From Bacillota bacterium (lineage in GTDB: Bacteria; Bacillota; Clostridia; Peptostreptococcales; Anaerovoracaceae): DNA of 16,858 nucleotides. Positions within the stretch are counted from its first letter, which is position 1. Each line of letters starts with the position of its first letter. The DNA is taken from contig JAGBGL010000042.1 in assembly GCA_017936025.1 (NCBI GenBank), positions 1 to 16,858 on the forward strand, read 5' to 3'. The notes under the pieces were generated by a model. It saw nothing but the letters and a program-made list of their open reading frames with translations, was not told the origin of the DNA and made no database searches. This document shows, piece by piece, positions 7,031 through 12,713 of this stretch. The position numbers were made by a program, and so were the translations under genes.

Positions 7031-8440
7031 ATGAGAATGAACTGGGAACAGCTGCTCTGTGCTGACAGAGTCAGAGGAAAGGCTAAAAAGTCACCTCTGG
7101 ATCTAAGAACAGAGTTTGAAAAAGATTATCACAGAATTATAAACAGTGCTTCCTTCAGAAGACTGCAGGACAAGACACAGGTATTTCCTCTGGATAAGAG
7201 TGATTTTATCCGTACGCGCCTTACACATTCTCTGGAAGTATCATCTTTCGGGAAATCCCTGGGACAGAACGTGTCCGAAAAGATTTTCCGGGAAATAAAA
7301 GACGAGACCTTCAGACCGGAGTACAAGGCAGATGTATGTGACATACTTCAGTGTGCAGGGTTGCTGCATGATATCGGCAATCCTCCGTTCGGGCACTTTG
7401 GTGAAAGCTGCATCCGTCAGTGGTTCAGAGACAATATGGAAAAGTTGGAATTTGAAGGGAAGCCTCTGACAGAATGGCTGACTCCGCAGATGCAGGCCGA
7501 TTTTTATAACTTCGAAGGTAATACTCAGGCACTGAGACTGGTTACCAAACTGCATCATCTGGTGGATGAGAACGGAATGAATCTGACAAAGGCTCTGCTC
7601 GGGACTATCATAAAATATCCTGTTTCTTCACTGGAAATCGATAAGAAGAGCGGAGATATCAGAACTAAAAAGATGGGATTCTACCATGCGGAAGCAGACC
7701 TTTTCCATATGCTGCAGAATGATATGGGTACACATGGAAGACGTCATCCGCTGACATTCCTTCTGGAAGCAGCAGATGACATCGCATATAAAACGGCGGA
7801 TATAGAAGATGCATACAAGAAAGGCTGCATAACTTTTGAGCGGCTTGTTTATGAACTTAGAAAAAGAGGACCAGAAGGATCAAAACTCTATGATTTTATG
7901 GTTTCAGACCTCGAAAGACGCAGAGAAAGAGCTGCCGGCAGAGGACTGGCAGACCCTGAGCTGAATGCAGTCCAGAACTGGATCATCGCAGTGCAGGGAA
8001 GAATGATCGCTGCAGCGACTGATGGCTTCGTGGATAATTATGATGCGATCATGGAAGGTGAAATGAAGACTGATCTGTTTGCGGGCCATGAGGCGGAAGC
8101 CATGATGGATAATCTGGGAAGCATCGCATTTGATTATGCGTTCAGTACAAAACCTATCCTGAAGCTTGAAATCGCGGCATCAAACATATTCCGGTTCCTG
8201 CTGGATGAAATGGTCGGTGCTGCAATAAACTATGATACAGAAAATCCACAGAGCGAAGTGCAGGAAAAATTCATGGCACTGATCTCTGAAAATTACAGAG
8301 GGATATATAAATTCTATGCAAAAGATAAAGATAAGGCAGAAAAACTGTATCTGCGCCTGCTGCTGGTAACAGATTATGTCTGCGGTATGACAGATACATA
8401 TGCCAAAGATTTTTATCAGGAACTGAAAGGGATATACTAG
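7031..8440 (+). CDS. dgt: dGTP triphosphohydrolase (dGTPase), HD superfamily
   Basis: This 469-residue protein contains the dGTPase pattern: RRLQDKTQVFPL (43-54), TRLTHSLEV with metal ligand H66, the HD pair H113-D114 in LLHDIGNPPFGHFGE, H122 and E125, NFEGNTQALR (160-169) and LLEAADDIAYKTADIED (244-260) with D249/D250 as the late metal ligand. Such enzymes convert dGTP (or other dNTPs) to deoxynucleoside and triphosphate, controlling nucleotide pools and sometimes limiting phage. Escherichia coli Dgt has about 505 residues, so this is a full-length member. The start is supported by AGAGGA 6 nt upstream. It lies 42 nt after the ABC-F gene and 15 nt before the DUF445 gene. Substrate preference and allosteric control cannot be judged; the gene symbol refers to the family, not to proven orthology. 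Confidence 0.92.
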   Translation: MRMNWEQLLCADRVRGKAKKSPLDLRTEFEKDYHRIINSASFRRLQDKTQVFPLDKSDFIRTRLTHSLEVSSFGKSLGQNVSEKIFREIKDETFRPEYKADVCDILQCAGLLHDIGNPPFGHFGESCIRQWFRDNMEKLEFEGKPLTEWLTPQMQADFYNFEGNTQALRLVTKLHHLVDENGMNLTKALLGTIIKYPVSSLEIDKKSGDIRTKKMGFYHAEADLFHMLQNDMGTHGRRHPLTFLLEAADDIAYKTADIEDAYKKGCITFERLVYELRKRGPEGSKLYDFMVSDLERRRERAAGRGLADPELNAVQNWIIAVQGRMIAAATDGFVDNYDAIMEGEMKTDLFAGHEAEAMMDNLGSIAFDYAFSTKPILKLEIAASNIFRFLLDEMVGAAINYDTENPQSEVQEKFMALISENYRGIYKFYAKDKDKAEKLYLRLLLVTDYVCGMTDTYAKDFYQELKGIY

Positions 8441-8455
8441 AAAGGATAAGAGATT

Positions 8456-9364
8456 ATGATGATTTTAAAACTGATCGCAGGACCTCTGATCGGTTCGGTT
8501 ATTGGTTATTTTACTAACTACATTGCAGTGAAGATGCTGTTCAAGCCGCTGCGCCCCGTTTATATCGGGAAGAAACAGCTGCCGTTTACGCCGGGGCTGA
8601 TCCCAAAGCGTAAGGACCAGCTGGCGGAAGCAGTCGGCAGAGCGGTGAGTGAAAAGCTTCTGACGGGAGAAGATCTGGCACAGGCACTTCCTGTGGATTC
8701 TATCAAGTCGCATGTTGCAGACCACGTCTGGGAACAGTTCGAAGCTCTGAAAGAGAAAGAAGAAACTGTAAAAGAAATCGGCGTGAAATATATTTCCGGG
8801 GAAAAATATGATCAGCTGAGTGCGGAACTTGAAGATGTATTTACGCGTAAGACTGTGGATGCTGTCAGAGACATGAATATCGGCGATATAATCGTCCGTG
8901 AAGGCGTACGCGTGCTGAACGAAAAGGTCCAGGGAACGATGGTAGGAATGTTCCTGAATGAACAGACTATCAATTCATTTGCTGCGCCGCTGGGTGAAGA
9001 AATCGAAAAATTCATTGATGAGCATGGCGAAGCTATGATCCGTCCGGCAATTGCAGGGCAGATAAAAAATATAGAAGAGCATGAGATGGGTGATCTGGCT
9101 TCCCGCATCCCGCTGGAAAAAAAGAATATATACAAGCTGGTTGATACTGTATATGAACGCTGTATGTCCGATTCGTTCCAGAACATCATGGAAGAAATGG
9201 ATATCGCGGGCATCGTAGAATCTAAGATCAAAGACATGGAAGTAGAGCGTCTGGAAGAACTGGTCCTGTCTGTTATGAAAAAAGATCTGGATGCAATCGT
9301 AAACCTGGGCGCTGTCATAGGTTTTGTGATAGGTATTTTAAATACAGCGATAAACATGCTGTAA
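8456..9364 (+). CDS. DUF445 family membrane protein (YheB-like)
   Basis: The 302-residue product has the DUF445 hallmark at its N terminus: a glycine-rich membrane segment ending GYFTNYIAVKMLFKP (18-32), then LPFTPGLIPKRKDQLAEAVGRAVSEKLL (42-69 approximately). A long, charged, probably helical middle follows, and a second hydrophobic segment closes the C terminus (LGAVIGFVIGILNTAINML). This two-ended anchoring with a soluble middle is usual for the family, whose function is unknown. In Bacillus the relative YheB is a membrane protein; no enzymatic motif is visible. AAGGAT stands about 9 nt before the first of two adjacent ATG codons (8456 and 8459), and either may be used. It lies in the middle of the six-gene operon. 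Confidence 0.88.
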   Translation: MMILKLIAGPLIGSVIGYFTNYIAVKMLFKPLRPVYIGKKQLPFTPGLIPKRKDQLAEAVGRAVSEKLLTGEDLAQALPVDSIKSHVADHVWEQFEALKEKEETVKEIGVKYISGEKYDQLSAELEDVFTRKTVDAVRDMNIGDIIVREGVRVLNEKVQGTMVGMFLNEQTINSFAAPLGEEIEKFIDEHGEAMIRPAIAGQIKNIEEHEMGDLASRIPLEKKNIYKLVDTVYERCMSDSFQNIMEEMDIAGIVESKIKDMEVERLEELVLSVMKKDLDAIVNLGAVIGFVIGILNTAINML

Positions 9365-9391
9365 GGGATAAGGTAAGGAGAGAGGTAAGAT

Positions 9392-9799
9392 ATGCAGGGA
9401 TATAACTGTATCATGGTATACAACAAAACAAGAGACAAACTGCTTTTCTGTAAAAGGCTGTATGATCCATATGAAGGCAAATACAATCTGGTAGGCGGCA
9501 AAAGAGAACCGAATGAGGGCGGCCTCGATGCGGCTTACAGGGAGCTGGAAGAGGAAACAGGAATCACAAAAGAAGATATCAGTCTGAAGCACATGATGGA
9601 CTTTACATATTATAATCAGAACTGCATCGTTGAGGTTTATGTGGGTGCTCTGAATAAGGATGTGGAAGTCAGAACAGAAGTCCACCCGCTGGAGTGGCTG
9701 ACGCTTGATCATGATTTCTTTGATCTGGATGAATTTGCAGGTGAAGGAAACATCGGTCATATGATAGAGCAGGTAAGAGTTTACGGAGACGGAATTTAA
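9392..9799 (+). CDS. Nudix hydrolase (MutT/NUDIX family)
   Basis: This small protein of 135 residues contains a complete Nudix box (G-x5-E-x7-R-E-U-x-E-E-x-G-U) at residues 36-58, with G36, E42, R50, E51, E53, E54 and G57 in the expected places. The metal-binding glutamates are all present. Nudix enzymes split nucleoside diphosphates linked to another moiety, such as oxidised dNTPs, ADP-ribose or NUDIX-type sugars; the substrate is not predictable here. The N-terminal segment (NCIMVYNKTRDKLLFCKR) and later LEWLTLDHDFFD region are typical of the small MutT-like fold. GGAGAGAGG-like purine-rich sequence precedes the ATG. The histidine phosphatase gene begins 8 nt after the stop; a shared role in nucleotide or phosphate-ester clean-up is an inference from position. 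Confidence 0.9.
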   Translation: MQGYNCIMVYNKTRDKLLFCKRLYDPYEGKYNLVGGKREPNEGGLDAAYRELEEETGITKEDISLKHMMDFTYYNQNCIVEVYVGALNKDVEVRTEVHPLEWLTLDHDFFDLDEFAGEGNIGHMIEQVRVYGDGI

Positions 9800-9807
9800 G
9801 GAGCAAT

Positions 9808-10416
9808 ATGGAACTGTATATAATCAGACATGGGAGAACCGTATGGAACAAGGCGGGACTGATCCAGGGGACTTCGGATGTGGAACTGCTGCCGGAAGGA
9901 ATAGAAATGGCGCAGCAGACAGGAGAGGGCCTGAAAGATGTGAAATTTGATGCCATTTATTCCAGCCCGCTGAAGAGGGCATATGATACGGCCGTGATGA
10001 TAAAAGGCGATAGGGATATGGACATTATATCTGATGTCAGATTGACGGAGATGGGATTCGGTGTGTGCGAAGGCATGAAATATGTTTCCCGCGAAGACGG
10101 CGGAGGACTGCTGGAAGGCTTCTGGGACAGTCCGGAGACGTATGAAGCACCTGAAGGAGGAGATTCTTTCTATCAGGTCTGTGAAAGAGCTGCAGGATTT
10201 CTGAAGTTCATTGAAGAGAAACATGAAGAAGGTGAACGCATTATGATCGTAGCTCACGCGGCAATGAATCAGGCGATGTTCTCATATCTTGAAAACCTTG
10301 AAGTGAAAGACTTCTGGAAGCACGGCAAACAGCTTAACTGTGCTGTGACTGTGGCAGAACATAAAAATGGACAGTGGCATATAACTGATAGAAATAAAAT
10401 CTATTACAAAGTATAG
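9808..10416 (+). CDS. Histidine phosphatase family protein (phosphoglycerate-mutase-like)
   Basis: The 202-residue protein opens with the RHG signature (IIRHGRT, R7-H8-G9), where H8 is the phospho-accepting histidine. It continues with YSSPLKRAYDTA (51-62, R57), E81 in LTEMGFGVCEG, and a second catalytic histidine at H150 in IMIVAHAAMNQ. This is the complete active-site set of the branch-1 histidine phosphatase family, which includes cofactor-dependent phosphoglycerate mutases, CobC and broad phosphatases. In the second motif AHAA replaces the usual (S/T)HG; it is not clear whether this changes specificity. AAGGAG overlaps the Nudix stop codon and sits 5 nt before the ATG, so coupled expression is likely. 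It is the last gene of the operon: an intrinsic terminator lies 70 nt downstream. Confidence 0.9.
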   Translation: MELYIIRHGRTVWNKAGLIQGTSDVELLPEGIEMAQQTGEGLKDVKFDAIYSSPLKRAYDTAVMIKGDRDMDIISDVRLTEMGFGVCEGMKYVSREDGGGLLEGFWDSPETYEAPEGGDSFYQVCERAAGFLKFIEEKHEEGERIMIVAHAAMNQAMFSYLENLEVKDFWKHGKQLNCAVTVAEHKNGQWHITDRNKIYYKV

Positions 10417-10453
10417 ATCATATAAGAAAAACATTATAAATAGAACCGGTTTA

Positions 10454-10473
10454 TACATTGTATGCATAATGTA
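10454..10473. repeat. Short inverted repeat after the histidine phosphatase gene
   Basis: TACATT (10454-10459) and AATGTA (10468-10473) are inverted around GTATGCAT, which contains the palindrome ATGCAT. It lies between the stop codon and the terminator, and no function is evident. Confidence 0.35.
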
Positions 10474-10485
10474 AATTATATAACT

Positions 10486-10522
10486 TTCCTGCTGTTGAAA
10501 CGGCAGGAATCTATATTTTTTT
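10486..10522 (+). terminator. Rho-independent terminator of the six-gene operon
   Basis: TTCCTGCTG (10486-10494) pairs with CGGCAGGAA (10501-10509), giving a 9-bp stem with one G-U pair around a TTGAAA loop. It is followed by TCTATA and a run of seven T to 10522. It stands 70 nt after the phosphatase stop codon and is the only classical terminator in this gap. Confidence 0.85.
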
Positions 10523-10581
10523 GATAAATTATTGACAAAAAACCGTGAAAACGTTGATTTTGCTGGGTTTTTGATAAAAAT

Positions 10582-10602
10582 TGTGGATAACTGTGTGCAA
10601 AA
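10582..10602 (-). promoter_or_regulatory. Pair of consensus DnaA boxes
   Basis: On the minus strand, 10582-10590 reads TTATCCACA, a perfect match to the classical DnaA box. Three nt away, 10594-10602 reads TTTTGCACA, which fits the relaxed consensus TTWTNCACA. They share orientation and are spaced by 12 bp start to start, about one helical turn, which suits cooperative DnaA binding. Binding itself is inferred. Confidence 0.6.
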
Positions 10603-10625
10603 AAATGCTTGACAGTGTGTAAGCG

Positions 10626-10637
10626 TTGAAATTTCAA
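10626..10637. repeat. Perfect 12-bp palindrome
   Basis: TTGAAATTTCAA is self-complementary. Two others of the same length lie nearby (10680-10691 and 10781-10792). It overlaps a poor -10-like TTCAAT (10633-10638) that stands 18 nt after TTGACA (10609-10614), so it could cover a promoter. Confidence 0.45.
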
Positions 10638-10654
10638 TGTTTTTGAAAAAATAG

Positions 10655-10778
10655 TTATCAACATGCGCCTGTTGATAGAATTGTATACAATCCCTAAAAA
10701 CCTGTTGATAACCTTTGGAATGCTGATAAAATGGGGCTTTTTGAATGTTGAAAAGTGTCGACAGTAAAGCGTTGATAA
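10655..10778. promoter_or_regulatory. Cluster of DnaA-box-like GTTGATAA sites
   Basis: The nonamer TTATCAACA (one mismatch from TTATCCACA) occurs on the + strand at 10655-10663 and on the minus strand at 10703-10711. Near variants on the minus strand are CTATCAACA (10670-10678), TTATCAGCA (10721-10729) and TTATCAACG (10770-10778). With the pair at 10582-10602, seven sites fall in about 200 bp, in both orientations. AT-richness raises chance matches, but the full TTATCAAC core recurs more than expected by eye. Another protein could be the ligand. Confidence 0.5.
10680..10691. repeat. Perfect 12-bp palindrome
   Basis: ATTGTATACAAT is fully self-complementary and lies between two DnaA-like sites. 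It has the look of a dimeric operator, but no regulator can be named. Confidence 0.45.
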
Positions 10779-10780
10779 AT

Positions 10781-10792
10781 AATGTGCACATT
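10781..10792. repeat. Perfect 12-bp palindrome
   Basis: AATGTGCACATT is fully self-complementary and starts 2 nt after the last TTGATAA site. Its core TGTGCACA resembles one half of a DnaA box in each direction, although it does not match the consensus over nine bases. Confidence 0.45.
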
Positions 10793-10878
10793 TGCCGTGA
10801 ATATTCAGAAAATGAATATAAACGGAACAATCTTGTTATAGGGGAGAAAATGGTATTTGTGAATAAAATTCCACTGTT

Positions 10879-10907
10879 TTGCCAGAAACTATAAAATATG
10901 GTAAAAT
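10879..10907 (+). promoter_or_regulatory. Predicted sigma-A promoter of the two-component operon
   Basis: TTGCCA (10879-10884), a 17-nt spacer and TAAAAT (10902-10907) give near-consensus -35 and -10 elements at ideal spacing. Transcription would start near 10914, about 26 nt before the ATG at 10940. This also argues against the in-frame ATG at 10898, which lies upstream of the -10. Confidence 0.6.
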
Positions 10908-10939
10908 ATATTAAATCATTATTAACCGGGAGAGTATCA

Positions 10940-11614
10940 ATGACAAAAATTTTAGTCGCTGAAGACAATACAAGTTTAAGAAAACTGATGTGCATACATC
11001 TTCAAAGGGCGGGATATCATGTCCTTGAAGCTTCCGATGGGCTGGAGGCTCTGCATCTTCTGGATCACAACCATGCAGACCTTATAATTGCCGACATCAT
11101 GATGCCTAATATCGACGGGTATGAAATGATAAAGGAACTGAGAGATGCTAATATCCAGATACCGGTACTTGTGGTTACAGCAAAAGACACGCTCCACGAT
11201 AAAAAGATCGGGTTCAGGACAGGCGCGGATGATTACATGACGAAACCCGTTGACATGGAAGAAATGCTTCTCAGGGTGGAAGCACTGCTGAGACGCTGTA
11301 ATATAGAAAGTGCGCGTACTCTTGAAGTAGGAAGCACGAAACTTGATTTTGAAGCGTTGCTTGTAAAAGGCAGCGGTTTTGAAATATATCTCAGACCAAA
11401 AGAATTCTTCCTGCTTGAGAAGATGCTCCAGTCTCCGATGAAGATATTTACAAGACAGGCTCTTATGGATGATATCTGGGGATATGACACAGATTCTGAT
11501 CCTAGAACAGTAGACGCACATATAAAGCGGCTCAGAGCAAAGCTGAAAGATGTTACAGATTTTGAAATTGAAACCGTGAGAGGCTTCGGATACAGGGCGG
11601 TGGTCCACAAATGA
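10940..11614 (+). CDS. OmpR/PhoB-family response regulator
   Basis: The 224-residue protein has an N-terminal receiver domain with the acidic pair E8-D9, phospho-acceptor D52 (LIIADIMMPNIDG), T80 and K102 (TKPV). It is followed from about residue 125 by an OmpR-type winged helix (LRPKEFFLLEKML, then DPRTVDAHIKRLRAKL and the GFGYR wing strand at the C terminus). It should bind DNA as a phosphorylated dimer. The start at 10940 is chosen over an in-frame ATG at 10898 because GGGAGAG lies about 8 nt upstream, the receiver fold begins directly with MTKILVAEDN, and the predicted promoter lies between the two. The ATGA overlap of 4 bp with the kinase gene indicates translational coupling. Targets are unknown; self-regulation through the palindromes upstream is possible but unproven. 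Confidence 0.95.
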   Translation: MTKILVAEDNTSLRKLMCIHLQRAGYHVLEASDGLEALHLLDHNHADLIIADIMMPNIDGYEMIKELRDANIQIPVLVVTAKDTLHDKKIGFRTGADDYMTKPVDMEEMLLRVEALLRRCNIESARTLEVGSTKLDFEALLVKGSGFEIYLRPKEFFLLEKMLQSPMKIFTRQALMDDIWGYDTDSDPRTVDAHIKRLRAKLKDVTDFEIETVRGFGYRAVVHK

Positions 11615-12648
11615 AAAAACTGAGAGCAAGAATCATTGCACTTATGATGACCATAATAGGTATTTCGTGCACGATTTCGGTCTGTATAACTATTATGTCC
11701 ATGAATGGATTCTTTGAAGACAGAACTATTAAAACCATGTTTATGGGCATGGCGATGAGAGACTTTGTCCTGCTGCTTCTTCTTATCATTACTGTCGGTA
11801 TTTATGTGTGGCTTGTTACGCATTCTGCGACTTCACCGGTCGAAGAAATCAGCCGTGCTCTGAAGAAAGTTGCTGACGGAGATTATGAGGTAGAACTGGA
11901 TATACCGGAAAAGAGCAGAGATTTTACTGTACTGGAAGATGACTTCAGAGCCATGGTGCAGCAGCTGAAGAGCAATGAATATCTCCATAAAGACTTCAGT
12001 TCGAATATTTCCCATGAGTTCAAGACTCCGTTATCTATTATAAAAGGTTATGCGGATCTGCTGGCAGCAAGTGATATTTCCGAAGAAAACAGAGAATATG
12101 CGAAACTGATTTCGGAAGAATCAAAAAAACTTTCAACGCTCACTGCGAACATGTTGCGACTCAGCAGTATTGAACAGTCTCAGGTGCATATCAAAAGAAT
12201 GCCGTTTTCACTGGATGAGCAGATACGGCAGGCGGTTTTGAGCATGGACTCAAAATGGATGGACAAGGATATCGAAATGGATCTTGATCTCGATGATATT
12301 GTGTATAACGGCGATGAAGAACTGATGAACCAGGTGTGGCTGAACCTGCTGGATAATGCGATCAAGTTCACCGGTGCAGGCGGGAAAGTTACGGTCAGCC
12401 TTACTATAGATAAAGGTGAGATAGTGGCTGCAATAGAGGACAGCGGGATCGGCATGGACAGTGAAACAATGGAAAATATATTCCGCCAGTTTTACCGCGG
12501 AGATACTGTAAAACAGTACGAGGGCAGCGGCCTGGGGCTCTCACTGGTACAGAGAATCGTGCAGCTGCATGAGGGAACAGTCTTTGTGGACAGTGTAGAA
12601 GGCATAGGAAGCAATTTTACTGTTACGCTTCCTGTTCAGAAAAACTGA
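11611..12648 (+). CDS. Sensor histidine kinase (HAMP-HisKA-HATPase_c), partner of the preceding regulator
   Basis: The 345-residue kinase has two membrane segments (about 8-31 and 50-70) separated by an extracytoplasmic loop of only about 18 residues. A HAMP linker (about 70-123) follows, then the HisKA helix with phospho-acceptor H135 in NISHEFKTPLSII, and a HATPase_c domain with N box NLLDNAIKF (N249), G1 DSGIG (277-281), F box FRQFYRGD and G2 GSGLGLSL (305-312). All catalytic motifs are intact. The very short outer loop places it with intramembrane-sensing or accessory-protein-dependent kinases such as those responding to cell-envelope stress or antibiotics, so no ligand-binding domain is visible. 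It overlaps the regulator gene by 4 bp. Nine nt after its stop comes the long hairpin at 12657-12706, which probably also ends this operon. Confidence 0.94.
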   Translation: MKKLRARIIALMMTIIGISCTISVCITIMSMNGFFEDRTIKTMFMGMAMRDFVLLLLLIITVGIYVWLVTHSATSPVEEISRALKKVADGDYEVELDIPEKSRDFTVLEDDFRAMVQQLKSNEYLHKDFSSNISHEFKTPLSIIKGYADLLAASDISEENREYAKLISEESKKLSTLTANMLRLSSIEQSQVHIKRMPFSLDEQIRQAVLSMDSKWMDKDIEMDLDLDDIVYNGDEELMNQVWLNLLDNAIKFTGAGGKVTVSLTIDKGEIVAAIEDSGIGMDSETMENIFRQFYRGDTVKQYEGSGLGLSLVQRIVQLHEGTVFVDSVEGIGSNFTVTLPVQKN

Positions 12649-12654
12649 TAGAAT
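12646..12654 (+). promoter_or_regulatory. Possible extended -10 promoter for the carboxypeptidase gene
   Basis: TGATAGAAT (12646-12654) matches an extended -10 (TG-N-TAGAAT, one mismatch from TATAAT) and overlaps the kinase stop codon. There is no good -35. The predicted transcription start is about 12660-12662, inside the 5' arm of the hairpin at 12657-12706. Confidence 0.35.
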
Positions 12655-12656
12655 AA

Positions 12657-12706
12657 ACCTCCTTTTCAGAGAATATTTTAATTAGAGTATTTTCTGAGAG
12701 GGAGGT
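12657..12706 (+). terminator. Long hairpin: terminator-like and masking the ribosome binding site of the next gene
   Basis: Bases 12657-12680 pair without any bulge to 12683-12706: 24 pairs, five of them G-U, around a minimal loop at 12681-12682 (a few end pairs will open). The base of the stem is ACCTCC against GGAGGT. It stands 9 nt after the kinase stop and is followed by CTTTTATTT, so it can act as a Rho-independent terminator. The 3' arm holds AGGGAGG, the only Shine-Dalgarno site of the carboxypeptidase gene, whose TTG start lies in the T-rich tail. The G-U pairs would be A-C mismatches in the opposite strand, which indicates that the + strand RNA is the folded species. Confidence 0.8.
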
Positions 12707-12713
12707 CTTTTAT

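Larger units (their letters stand above)
10417..10939. other. 523-bp AT-rich non-coding region with terminator, DnaA-like boxes, palindromes and a promoter
   Basis: No credible protein gene is found on either strand: a minus-strand open frame crosses the region, but it is low-complexity and continues antisense into the neighbouring genes. The stretch contains the upstream operon's terminator (10486-10522), a series of GTTGATAA/TTATCAAC-type nonamers with one perfect DnaA box (10582-10778), several perfect palindromes, and the response-regulator promoter (10879-10907). Its length and density of short motifs are unlike every other gap in the window, which are all shorter than 110 bp. Confidence 0.8.

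Noticed and set aside
10850..10894. 14-codon open frame preceded by AGGGGAG
   Set aside because: Spacing to the ATG is too short, it ends before the predicted promoter -10, and there is no attenuator-like structure after it; it could be a leader peptide, but support is insufficient.
10417..10939. The gap as chromosomal replication origin
   Set aside because: No dnaA, dnaN, rpmH or gidA gene is next to it, genes on both sides point the same way, and coding-strand purine bias does not visibly switch; a DnaA-binding accessory cluster is the more careful reading.
10898..10939. Upstream ATG for the response regulator
   Set aside because: The predicted -10 element lies downstream of it, it has no ribosome binding site, and the receiver domain begins at the ATG at 10940.
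10282..10995. 237-residue open frame on the minus strand across the gap
   Set aside because: It is antisense to two genuine genes at its ends, its composition reflects AT-rich DNA, and it passes through the terminator and promoter without any family-like motif.
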